Shown: piece by piece, positions 33,301 to 43,270 of the stretch
How positions within the stretch are numbered: position 1 is the first letter of the stretch
Layout of the letters: the number at the start of each line of letters is the position of its first letter
Origin: Siderastrea siderea
Lineage: Eukaryota; Cnidaria; Anthozoa; Scleractinia; Rhizangiidae
Assembly (NCBI GenBank): GCA_964030785.1
Contig: OZ034968.1
Span: 31,953,186-32,017,185 of the forward strand
Direction of reading: 5' to 3'
DNA length: 64,000 nucleotides
Notes under the pieces: model-generated
The model's input: the letters and a program-made list of their open reading frames with translations, nothing else
Told to the model about the DNA's origin: nothing
Databases searched by the model: none
Made by a program: the position numbers and the translations under genes

Positions 33301-34156
33301 GGTAACGATTTACCAATCGATAAATCGGTAAAAATCGGTAAAATTGGTTTGATTTATATCGATTGTATCGATCAATCGGTAAAAATCGATGACACACAAT
33401 AAAAAATATATCGATTTGATCGATTTCTAACGAGCGAAATCTTTTGCCTCTGAGTCCCATTAAAGAAGCATTTTTATGCAAGGTATAGCTATTATTGCTA
33501 ACATAATAAGAGACGATACGTGTTATTTAATGGTAAAAACGCTTTAATTTTTATACAAGCACATCACCGTACCGGCCAGGTTTGTAGGCACGGTAAAATA
33601 GGTTATCCGTTAGAAATTGGTCATCCGTTAACAATCGGTAAAAATCACTTGATTTTTATCGTTTTCTATCGATACCGATGTTTATAGATTGACTACCCAG
33701 GCAATTCAAAGAAAAGGCCTTGAACAGTACTTTTCAGTGTTATTGTTTGTTTTACGACCTTTCATTGCACCCTTACATTTGAGGCCTTTGCATTAATTCT
33801 GCTTAAGGTCCCTCGATCTTGGCAAGAATCTTTGATAGGAGTTCTCCTATCGCAGCAACGTTTGATCTTTACATATCAGTTGATTATAACGATTGCTATC
33901 ATTTGTCTTCTGTAGGATGTGTAACTGACTGCGAGCATTGCATTAACGGCTATGACTGCATTAAGTGTAACCCAGAAACCTCAAAAATCACCCAGGGCCA
34001 GCGCACGTTATGCGTGAGGAGTTGTCCATTTGGCTATACTAGTCAAGGAGACGCAAAAACGGGCAAAAAGTGTCTGGTCAACAGGTTAGTTGCAGTGAAG
34101 GAAAAAGCCTATTTAGATGTAATACTGAGTGTTCTTACAATAATAATAATAATAAT

Positions 34157-34195
<39 letters not shown>

Positions 34196-34686
34196 AATCG
34201 TAATCGTAATCGTAATCATAATCATAATCATAAAATGACATGGTTTTTAAACCTTCAAGCTTTTACCATGGTTTTCAGATTTCCATTCGAGATTTGTATA
34301 CAAAATAAGATATCAAGCCTAAATATAAACGTTTCAGGTCCCTTTTGGCTTGGAGACAAGTCCTTATCAAAGCTTCAATGAAATCCTATGTCGGTTACCC
34401 AGCCTTATATTCTCGTATACAAATGACACTTAGAGTATAAACTAAACCATTTAATTAATTCTGATTTGAATTAGTGAATTACACTTTGCAGTTAGAAAAT
34501 CTCGATCACGCATGTTGCTTTTACATAGTGACATTCTTTCTCATCAGTTTCTAAAGAGTTACGTTCTGTAGTTCTCAATGTAGGATCAGTGTGTTATCCC
34601 AAATATTGAAATACAAATGCTATACCTACCTACATGATATATCCTAATAACCGATGTCTTTTCTTTTTCTCTGTAGGATCACGTGA
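21287..34686 (+). CDS. secreted six-repeat furin-like cysteine-rich protein
   Basis: Eight exons join cleanly: 21287-21434, 26399-26599, 27828-28016, 31143-31325, 32220-32390, 32818-32949, 33916-34084 and 34677-34686. Total 1203 nt, 400 residues. Residues 1-25 look like a signal peptide (hydrophobic IILFVVAEL). Residues 42-45 are RTKR, a furin-type cleavage site. Exons 2-7 each carry one cysteine-rich unit (about residues 50-116, 117-179, 180-240, 241-297, 298-341, 342-397), with spacings such as CEKC...CKKC, CDDC...CTNC, CPVGFAP and CPKGFY. This is the pattern of FU repeats in R-spondins and the C-terminal region of PC5/PACE4 convertases. Exons 2-6 start and end in phase 1, exon 7 starts in phase 1. 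There is no protease, thrombospondin or membrane segment. Several NxS/T sites suggest glycosylation. Probable role: an extracellular ligand or matrix protein. The three-residue last exon is the least certain part. Confidence 0.8.
21435..26398. other. 5-kb first intron of furin-repeat gene
   Basis: Between the signal-peptide exon and the first cysteine-rich exon. I looked for further cysteine-rich phase-1 exons and found none. The short ORFs here (for example near 22863-23090 and 23826-24023) have no family signature or splice context. Confidence 0.5.
26724..26852. repeat. foldback MITE (TTTATCAACAGAGTTGAT)
   Basis: A palindrome whose arms start GGATTTATCAACAGAGTTGA and contain GGCCACC...GAGAAATTGA, mirrored as TCAATTTCTCTATGGTGGCC and TCAACTCTGTTGATAAATCC. 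It lies in the second intron of the furin-repeat gene. A longer, more decayed relative lies at about 29115-29275. Confidence 0.85.
27222..27322. repeat. (ATT)n/(ATG)n microsatellite
   Basis: Trinucleotide run of ATT with ATG variants in an intron of the furin-repeat gene. It generates the poly-isoleucine ORFs on both strands, which are artefacts. Confidence 0.95.
28383..28437. repeat. octamer repeat (CGTACGCC)n
   Basis: About seven imperfect copies of an 8-bp unit, GTACGCCC/GTACACCC/GTACGTCA, in a GC-rich patch of the intron. Confidence 0.8.
29115..29275. repeat. decayed foldback MITE, relative of 26724
   Basis: Carries AAAGTTGACAAGGTAAATGG, GAGAAATTGAAGGCTGACG and the mirrored CGCCAGCTATCAATTTCTC, with an internal GATGAAAGACTAACGCTCG segment absent from the shorter copy at 26724-26852. 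Confidence 0.65.
29349..30783. mobile_element. TIR DNA transposon, non-autonomous (1.4 kb)
   Basis: About 85-bp inverted ends: CTAGCAGAGGCCCCTTTTCC...GACCTCTGCCATGGGTCG at 29349-29433, and its reverse complement at 30701-30783. The CAGAGG start resembles hAT ends, but I could not find a clean 8-bp duplication. Internally it has the dispersed segment at 29735-29990. No transposase ORF. Confidence 0.7.
29735..29990. repeat. dispersed repeat segment, second copy
   Basis: Shares ordered words (AAATTAGCA, AACAACCCATGTGCAG, ATAAAATACACCAGTTG) with 8280-8720 and 47870-48080. Lies inside the 29349-30783 element. Confidence 0.55.
33283..33690. repeat. TCGATT-rich dispersed repeat, second copy
   Basis: Begins GTAGTCAACCGATAAAAATC and continues with many ATCGAT/AATCGGTAAAA words, then the tail AACGAGCGAAATCTTTTGCC. 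Matches the copy at 4316-4640 in order and spacing. Located in the intron before the last full cysteine-rich exon of the furin-repeat gene. Confidence 0.75.
34138..34214. repeat. (AAT)n(CAT)n(AATCGT)n microsatellite
   Basis: Runs of AAT, then CAT/ATC, then AATCGT/AATCAT units, 54 bp after the donor site of the last cysteine-rich exon. It explains poly-Ile and poly-His/Asn ORF tails in this area. Confidence 0.95.
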
Positions 34687-37256
34687 ACTGGGGTAACTTG
34701 TTACATTCAACAAAGATGATTCGGTAAAAAATGAACTTGAACTGTCCAGCAACTGACTATAATGAAAAACTTGCTTGGATTACTCTTTGCAAGTGGTTAG
34801 GCTATTGCCTCACAGGAAATGATAAGTTTTAATTTATAGAAACTATGATACTACGTCGGTAGGGCAGTCGAAGACTTCAGTTCCATATCGACTGAGTTGA
34901 CATTGAGAGAGATAGCACTTCGTCAGACTGCGGGTCAGGAGCTTAGCTATAGAGCACCCAACTAGTAAAATAGGGCGCCTCTGGGGCCTGTAGCATTTCT
35001 CAGACTGGGGTTTTTACTATCATGAGCTTATTGAGGAAATTTTTCTAGGACAACACCCTTGTTTAATTTGTGCCATTTAAGCGTTAGAGTCTCTCCTTAA
35101 CTGGGATAAAGTATACAATAGCAAGTTGTGCCTGTTTACTGTAAAAAGTTACCCACAGAGTGGGTTCAAAAGAAAGTTAACATTATTATACTGCAATTAA
35201 CAAGTTATATCATTATGGCATAGTTACTCGAGGGACTGGTTATGAAACCTTGCAAGTTTCAAAGGCCATAACAGAGGTGCCGCAATTTATGTTGAAAGTA
35301 CTGCGACCGTGCACAATCTTTTGTTTTACGTTCGCTCACTATAGCTGAATAACTTAGCTTTGACATTTTTATTGGTTAGTTGCTCATGTAAGATTCAAAA
35401 CCTAATGTTGTTTGTGCACGGTCAATGCTAAAACTGATAACAAAAACATAAAACAAAGGACTTTGGTGAGCTTCATAACCAGATTCTTTTATTAACTATG
35501 ATTATGGCAAGCAACAAAATTTCCTTACTTTTCACGCATTTCATTGCCAATTTGAGGGTTGAGATGAGATATCTCTGTTTCTGGGGGTCATTGACTTCAG
35601 GATCCTCCTTCCGATGATGCCGAGAATGCTTTCCACAGGGGGTCCTCACATCAAATAGTTACACATGAATAAAAGATTGATTTTTGCTTTCTTTTGTTGT
35701 TCGTGTCTTTGATCGGGGATGGCGGCCATCTTGAATAATTTCATCTTTTCGAGGTCCGGGACGAGTAAAGAAGTTCGAAGTCTTTCGGATTTTCCGATCG
35801 CACGCCGAGAACTTAGAGTTTACGGACGTCGAAAAGATGACCGAAAAGATTACCGCGCCGGGAATTATTCAAAATGGCCGCCGTCCACGATCAAAGACAC
35901 GAACGACAAAGGTAAGCAAAAGTTCAATCTTTTTTCCATGTCTACTTATTTGAAGGGGGGGGGGGGGGGTCCACCTGTGCAAGTACGAGAGCAATAACGT
36001 ATACAGGAAAGATAGCTTTGTTATGGTGTTTGATATTTTGCTTGATAAATAAACAGACTGGCTTTTGCATTGTTTTGCACTCTCTCCTCCTTAGAGCGCT
36101 TTTTGAAATAAATACTCAAAATATATTGAAAATACTCGAAGTACTCACTGGTTACCCTTTGCTCAGTTATACCTCTCCCGCGGGCGTGAGATATAACTGA
36201 GTAAGTGTGAGGTGGCATCGTATTAATTAGTTTGAAAAAAAAAATTTTTTTTCCCAAAGGTTTTGATTAGTGTAATTCAAACCTTGTTTATCAAAGTTTA
36301 AGTCTTAGAGATTGATAGGAATAGAATTTTATACTTAAATGAACAGATCTTTCCATGAGCATTCATTGAATTTGGCATTTTTGGAAAGGAAAGAGTTTTT
36401 AAATGGCCACGTGCACATCTTAGCTGAAGGTGTACACTGCATGTGCTACTTATCACCAGGTTATATCAATAAAATAAAACCAATAAAATAAACGAAGTTT
36501 TCTTCCTAATCTGTTTACCGTTTAATATGAATCAATTACATGTGGAAAAAATGTATAAGATTAACGTTATAAGTAGAGATGCGATTTTAAATAAACGTTC
36601 CGTCTGAAATATTTGGGATAGTACTCTAGATCCTAGTTCTACTGGAGTACTCTAGACCGGGCGTTTCGCATAGTTCGAATTCATCGTGTGAAAAAATTAA
36701 GAGTGCTACTTTATCTTACCCTGATCTTTTCTATGTGTTTATGCTAAGCGTTGCAAAGTGAATTATGCTTTTCATTTTAATGTAACGTAACAATTTTTGC
36801 ATTGACTTCCGTACAATTTGTCCCTTGCGGGCACTCCGTGTTGAACGTTGTTAATTCCTTGCAATCGCAGGTTGTAAAATAACAAGCAATGAGATTACTA
36901 ATTTTTTCGATGTTGGGCCTGCCTACTCGGCTCACAAGTGTGAATGTTTTGATTAAAAAAAACTGTTACAGAAACAAGAAATCAATCCAACTTAAATCTA
37001 CGTTCAGTTGTGCAAGATGTTACACGTAAGAATCGTACTTGAGAAATAATTTGGGGATGCCGAGAACAGTGCCGAAAGGGAAATTCTAATTTAATCTAGG
37101 TAACTCTACTCTAACCTAATTAACTTTACTATAGCCTGTCGCAATTAGTGGGCCTCCTTTGAAAAGCATGTCCTGAAAATTCTCGTTGACAGTGTTTTAC
37201 GATTTCGCGCAATCAAGGTCTTCCGGCAAAGGGTGTGTGAAATCAAGAAATTGACT
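34687..37256. other. 3' flank of furin-repeat gene
   Basis: Intergenic. Holds the foldback element at 35694-35911 and a poly(G) run near 35957. AATAAA signals at about 35668 and 36047 are possible poly(A) sites. No coding region supported. Confidence 0.5.
35694..35911. repeat. foldback MITE (TTTGTTGTTCGTGTCTTTGATC)
   Basis: The left end TTGTTCGTGTCTTTGATC and the right end GATCAAAGACACGAACGAC are inverted. The inner arms GGCGGCCATCTTGAATAATT and AATTATTCAAAATGGCCGCC also pair. About 218 bp, no gene. Confidence 0.85.
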
Positions 37257-38180
37257 TTAACCCTATTCACACCGGGGGAGGGGGGCTTTTGAGACCCCCC
37301 TCAACTTTGAAGTTGTGTAATTTCGTAACCCAGTTTATGCGATTACCACTACATTTTGTGAATTTTCCTAAAATTTAAATGGAAACATTTTGGCATGAGT
37401 TTCTCGTGTCCAACAAACTTGACATTGCCATGGCGACCACTTTGTGGCAGGCATGTTTTTTTAAAAATCACGATTCTCGCTTTAGTCGCTACTATTTTTA
37501 TGTTTTCTAATGGAATTTGTATTTTTTACATTAATTGTAGCAACAATTTACCATTTAGGAATAAACGCTCACTAAAACAAAGGAATTTAGTACTAGTTTG
37601 AGGAAAACGTGGAATTAAAACGTGAAAATCCCAGATGGCGGACTTAACTGGTAAAAAAGGTGATTTCTCGATACAAATTCACTATTCGCCATAAATTTCG
37701 TCAAGTTTATGACATTGTTAATTAATGAAATAAACGTTTTACAATCAACTGACTCCATTTTCTTATTTCTTAAATAAAGCAGATGACAACAGAAATTCAA
37801 ATGGCGGATCCAAGATGGCGGACACCTAAATGGCCATTTTATCTCTAATATGAGATGTATCTGCATAATTTCATGTCTTCCAAAGATATATATTCAGAAA
37901 ATATATTATAGATGCCCTTTATTCCCAACAAAAATATTTTTACTCCTTCTATTGCTTTAGAGTTTCTAAGTGAAACATTGAGAAACAAATGGCATCCTAA
38001 TGACGTCATACGCGTCACAGTGACATCACAGTATCTCTAGTGATTAGAATTAGTGCGCAAACTATCCTGTGCAAATCTGGTGACCATAGCGTAAGCGGCT
38101 TTAAAGATACGTAGGGGGGGGGGGGGGACTTGTGAAGCCCCCCCGGTCCCAGAAGGACGGAAAAGCCCGAATAGGGTTAA
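37257..38180. mobile_element. piggyBac-like MITE, TTAA-flanked
   Basis: TTAA at 37257-37260 is followed by CCCTATTCACACCGGGGG, and the right end reads CCCGAATAGGG then TTAA at 38177-38180. A TTAA duplication plus ends starting CCC fits piggyBac-type elements. The 916-bp interior includes G-runs at both sides and no transposase. Confidence 0.7.
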
Positions 38181-40025
38181 TCTTTAACAGTTACCATTCA
38201 ATTAAATTTTTGAAAAACAGTTCAAATACTAAAAAGATAACTCAGGAAACACTCGGCTAGCTCAACAATTTTAAATCAGTAACACATGACCTCGTATGTC
38301 AAACTTAAGCCAGAGAACAAACAATTACAGCTCCAAAATGAAAAGTAGTATAAATATGTAATATGTAACTCTTTTTACCGACTTAATTGTATCTAGTGTA
38401 TATTGCTTTGAAAAAAGCAACAAGAATGAAGCTACTTCCGTCCATTTCAAGATTTGTTTGTTGAGAAATTATATGTAAGTCAAGTTGATTAATTGAAACA
38501 GGTGTTACATTATCACGCTAGAAACTTTTAGATTTTTCACAGAACGTTACATTTTTTCTTTCCGGATTAAATAATATTTAGGCAATGTGTACTGGAACCA
38601 TACAATCGAACAATTTCAGATTTGCTTGGGTGATTAAAGTGGAACCATCTCAACTGAAACAATATTCTAACTGTCACGTTAAGAAAACGTCTTATTGGTC
38701 GGGAAGCATAATTCCTTAAACTGATTTGTCTTCCTCAGCAAAGAACTAAAAGTAAAGGAAAAGGCCGGTGGAAGATAAATAAGGTAGCTTGGGTGACACT
38801 TGTGTAATAATTAATGTAAACCTCTCAAATTGAGGATCTTCTGGTAGTAAGCATTGAGAAATGGCTTGAAAACCGGGTCCAACCTTTTCCTTAGCAGTCT
38901 CGTAAAAAACAAAATATTTAATCATGTAATAGAACTCGAACTTTCCCTGTGGATAAGTTCCCTATTCCTTGGTGAGTATACGTATTTAAGTAAATAACTC
39001 TTTCCTTGGAGACCTGTTTATTTGTAATTTTCCCAATTCACCTTCAATTCCAACTTTTTACTTTGAATCCTGTAACTAAGAGGACCTAAGAGTGCTGTCT
39101 TTCTTTGGTAATGTCTTAGCTTCCGGCTTAGTTCAATTAAATTGTAAAAAAGCGCTGAAATAGAGCCTACCCCCCCTCCCCCCCCATCGTGTCTGTCGGA
39201 ATTTAGTGATTTTTGTTTTATTTTCGTACTAAATTGCAAGATAAAATGAAGCTATTGGTTATCAAAAGATACCACGACATTTGGTGCAAAATCTTTCGGC
39301 TTGCTTCTTAAAGCTATGAGATGCTACTGGAGCAAATATGTGGCCTCCTCCTAAAAGCTGTGGTTGATTTTCGCGCGGGGTTTAGCAATTTTCGGGGATT
39401 TACGTACAATTTTCAGTTGTCGTCGATAAAGTTTCGGTTTTAAAGGAGGACATAAACCACGTACTTAAGGCCACTTAACACAATCATAAGTTTTATAAAG
39501 GAATTTAGCACATAGAATAACATGAATTAACTGGATGCAGTTATCAATGAAACGCAAGAAATAAAAAACTTGTTCCTTCTTCCTGGAATCGACCTGAAGG
39601 GATTCGCAAAGTGTGCCCTTTGAAAGAAAAATTCTTTTATTAAATGAAAAAGTAAAACCACATTATTAGGTGGCGAGAAAGGTGCGAACTTGTAGGTTCT
39701 TTTCTTATTTGCCAAATTCATATCATGAATTGCCTAAGTCGTGATATCTCGATTCAGACTCCCACGCTCTAAAAAATATTAATAAATGAACGGTCCTTAT
39801 ATGTTAAGTACAAACTGAAATCAGCAAGCATTTTTCAATTGTTTATTATCGCAGATTATTATGTGGCTAGAGCTTGTAACCATATAACGCGCGCTGTGAT
39901 TGGCTAATACTCTTGGCCGGATTTTCCCGTAATGCCCACGGGCATTATGAGCGATGTTAATGCCCGGCTGGTAAAGCGCGGGAAACGGCGTGGCAAAGTT
40001 GAATGAAAACTAGAAGGGAATCATC
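38181..40025. other. intergenic, no gene seen
   Basis: AT-rich sequence with no supported feature until a GC-richer promoter-like patch at about 39885-40000 just before the recombinase remnant. That patch includes inverted GCCCACGGGC. Confidence 0.5.
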
Positions 40026-40690
40026 ATGAGCGACGAAGACATTCGGAGAGTGAGTTTTATTATCCCGAAGAAACAAACGAAGGAAACAACCAAAAAGCAA
40101 ATAACATGAGCGACGAAGAACATTCAAAGAGTGAGTTTCATTATCCCGAAGAAACAGACGAAGGAATCAAACAAAATCCAAATAAAGACCTCAGTATCGC
40201 CAGCAAAGAATCACAGCAGCCAACAGCAGCCAAGAAGCCAAGAAAGAATTGATAGGTTTGTCAACGCTCACAAAAGTAACAACACAACGAAGAAAGCCAC
40301 AGCGACCTCAATACTTTACGTCGTCATTTGGAATCGATTAAACGCGGCAATGAGAAGGTAGAAAGCTTACCTGCAGCAGAACTGGATCACTTGTTATGCA
40401 AGTTCTTTATCGAGGTCAGAAAAGTAAATGGCGAGGAATATGAACCGGGCACACTCGCTGGTATTCAGAGAAGTATACAAAGGCTTCTGACAAAGACAGC
40501 AGCAGTAAATATCAACATTCTAAAGGACAAAGAATTTGAGAAATCGAGAAAGGTTCTGGCTGCGAAGCGAAAGAAGCTCGTAAACGAAGCTGGCAAAGGA
40601 AGCAAACCGTACGCAACACGCCAGAGCGCTCACGGACGAAGAAGAACAAAAGCTGTTCGAGACTGGAGAATTCGGATCAAGTAGTCGTAG
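40026..40690 (+). pseudogene. Crypton-type tyrosine recombinase remnant
   Basis: Two ATGAGCGACGAAGA starts lie 80 bp apart (40026 and 40106), an apparent tandem duplication of the 5' end. From 40106 the reading continues through at least three frameshifts: an acidic head, then RFVNAHKSNNTTKKATAT, then LRRHLESIKRGNEKVESLP and CKFFIEVRKVNGEEYEPGTL through AAKRKKLVNEAGKG, then DEEEQKLFETGEFGSSS. This is the N-terminal DNA-binding part of the DUF3504/ZMYM-QRICH1-like recombinases, related to Crypton transposons. The catalytic half is missing; the sequence runs into an AGT repeat at about 40683. Inferred to be a dead transposon copy rather than a host gene. Confidence 0.7.
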
Positions 40691-41053
40691 TAGTAGTAGT
40701 AGCAAGTAGTTTTGAGTTAAGAAAGTTAAGAAGATAAGAAGTAATTAATTATGCATACACTTTATGAATCATATCTGCAAACAATCATTTCTAATCTGCA
40801 AGAAATCCCTCAATAAATACAAGCTGCACTCAGTTAAGCTAAGTGGCGCACGAAGTAAGGGACGTTTCGTAAAGAGAAAAATGTTCTTACGTTTACTTTC
40901 TGTCTGACCTCACCAAAAAAAAAAAACCGAAACCGATCGAAATACTCGTTTAATTCAAGGGAATTTCAATTATTATGGAATGGTTTTGAAGTTAGCGTCC
41001 AATTTTGTTTTTCAGTCACCACGAGTCGATTCTTGGTCAGTTGTTTGAGGACG

Positions 41054-41299
41054 CATTCTCGTCCCCAGAGCTGAGATACTTTTTGTCAGCGCCACGGATC
41101 GAGACCTCTGGCAGGGGCCAGGGTAACGCGCAAGCGCAATAGCTGCCCATTTTTGTAACCGACGGTAACCGTTATTGTTTCAAATTTCTGAGGCTGCATA
41201 CAAAAGTCTGTGATTCGCGGACTTCCTGCTTCGGTCCCTACCAGAGGTTTCGATCCGTGGCGCTGACCACAAGGATCGCAGCCTCTGGGGACGAGAATG
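41054..41299. repeat. foldback repeat (CATTCTCGTCCCCAGAG)
   Basis: Arms CATTCTCGTCCCCAGAG...GTCAGCGCCACGGATCG and CGATCCGTGGCGCTGAC...CTCTGGGGACGAGAATG are inverted around a centre of about 100 bp. No coding content. Confidence 0.85.
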
Positions 41300-41496
41300 T
41301 TGAGGATGGTGCCCCCCTTTTGTTACTGCGCATACGTTCTGCGCATCTCGTATCTGATTTTTATGATTTTTTTGATAGTGCATACAAACATTCGCGTTCA
41401 ACACTTGACAAGTTTAAAGAATTTATCTTTCAATCCGTGCAGGAAATTCTCGGTTTTGCGTTTGTTTTGCCCGAAAAACGATTGAATCGTGATAGA

Positions 41497-41679
41497 AAAC
41501 TAATTGCGATTTTGAGGCGGCAATTCTGCATTATATTGACGGCGTTGTAAGAAAATATATACTCCGTATTGGGCTCCGTCGCTTCGCGACTCCGGTCAAT
41601 ACGGAATATAATTATTTTCTTCCAACTAGCCGTCAATGATATAATGCAGAGTTGCCGTCTCAAAATCGCAATTGGTTTA
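41497..41679. repeat. foldback MITE (AAACTAATTGCGATTTTGAG)
   Basis: Ends AAACTAATTGCGATTTTGAG and CTCAAAATCGCAATTGGTTT are inverted, with inner CTGCATTATATTGACGGC matched by GCCGTCAATGATATAATGCAG and a hairpin centre GTCGCTTCGCGAC. Confidence 0.85.
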
Positions 41680-41929
41680 TAAAATGAGTGCAAGTGGACT
41701 CTTTGGAAATTACTAGAACTTTACTCTTTCATCTTTGCAAGATCGTGAAGAACTTGATCTTCACACCTGAAATAAAAGATATGAGTGGGCTTGAGTACTT
41801 AAGAAAATGGTAACTTTCAACTCTCTTCCTGAGTGTATTAACATAGATCTCTCATTAGATAAATGCCTAACTGTGACTAATAAATAGCCCTAATGAGTGC
41901 TTTTATGTGCTTCTCGGGTGGTCATCTAC

Positions 41930-42152
41930 ACTCTGTTTTTTTTATAAGAACGCGTAAAATTTGGCTGAGCCTGAGGATGTTCAAATCTCAGCCTCAACGT
42001 TCTTATAAAAAATGGTTCTTATAAAGAAAAAAGAGTGTATTTGTATTTGCTATTTCATTAGAATAATAGTCTTAGTTCATGTAATGTAGCTTGCTTTTTA
42101 CCATTAATTTTTGTAACATAGGATATGTGTTTTTATCTTATGAAATAAAGAC

Positions 42153-42184
<32 letters not shown>

Positions 42185-42210
42185 ATTATTATTATTATTA
42201 TTATTATTAC
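41930..42210. repeat. hairpin and (ATT)n retroposon-like tail
   Basis: A foldback around 41930-42045 (TTTTTTATAAGAACG / CGTTCTTATAAAAAA, and AGCCTGAGG...CAGCCTCAA). It is followed by TATGAAATAAAGACTTATT and (ATT)n at 42154-42210, which resembles the 3' tail of a non-LTR element, as at 54838. No coding part remains, so the retroposon reading is tentative. Confidence 0.5.
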
Positions 42211-43270
42211 GAATTCGAGAAGAGGAAAATAATTGGAAAACCTGACATTTTAGGCACAAAAACGTGGGGAAGTTCTTCTGTTGTAGCAACACTCGAGAGG
42301 TCATTGACACTAAAAGGATTTTCCTCTCAAATCTGTCAACTTTTGTCTGCCAAAATAGATTCGTGTTCGACGTGATTATGACTTCCTGATAGATACCGAC
42401 ACAGGTCGCCGATTTTAATTAACCGTGTACAAAGGCTGATTGAAAACTTGATAGGGGCGAAAGATAAGCACGTAGAAAAATATCTAGTGGCACTTCTGTG
42501 TAAGACCGAAGACCGGTGTGTATATACTGCACGATAGAAACGTAAAAATCCCTCGCGGACAAGGTACTACGCGAGGTTGAAATGGAAGACCGAAGTGTCA
42601 TTTTCCTAGCCATCTTGGACATCTTGGCCGCAGTCTTCTCGAGCAGAGCTGCAGCCACAATGGACGTCAACAAAAAAAAATTCCAGGAAAATATATCCCC
42701 AAAGTTTCCTCTCAAGTGACAAAGGTAAGCAGGTATTAGTGTTCTTTTAATCTTGTTGTTGTTTTGTTGTTTCTTTTTTTTTTTTTTGAGCTAGTTCAGT
42801 CAGAAATGATCAACTGGTAGTCATAGTCACTGTGCCAAATGAAGGCTGTCGGTTTTCCTATTTCATCAGGAAAATAATATTATTGCATAAGCAGAAGATA
42901 CAGACCCAAATAATTGCCTTGCACTACTTATTAATACCCAGATAAATTTGTTCGAGGTTTCTAAATTTAAATTTGTTCGAGGTTTACTAGTATTAATCTT
43001 CTTGGACAGTTAATTCAGGAAAGCATTCGGCATTAATCAGCAATAATACTCATGAAAGATGTTGCTGTTGTCGATGTTTTATAACTGAATTTCTTGATCT
43101 CCTGTTTAAGGATTGCCGTACAAGTTTACCCACGAGTATACTGTTTTATTATCGACAACTGATCATTGGTCCTTAAAATTTCCTGGTTCTTCCAGTGTTG
43201 ATCGAAAAATCGTTTGTAACCCGATTCTAGTTATTTCTTGCCAGGCTGTACGGATGTTAATTCAAACATC

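Noticed and set aside
33819..34238. 139-aa ORF with a cysteine-rich part and poly-isoleucine tail
   Set aside because: Only 33916-34084 is a real exon. The rest is intron and microsatellite.
42569..42706. 45-codon ORF with a signal-like start (MEDRSVIFLAILDILAA), followed by GTAAGC
   Set aside because: Too short, no homologous motif, no partner exons seen.
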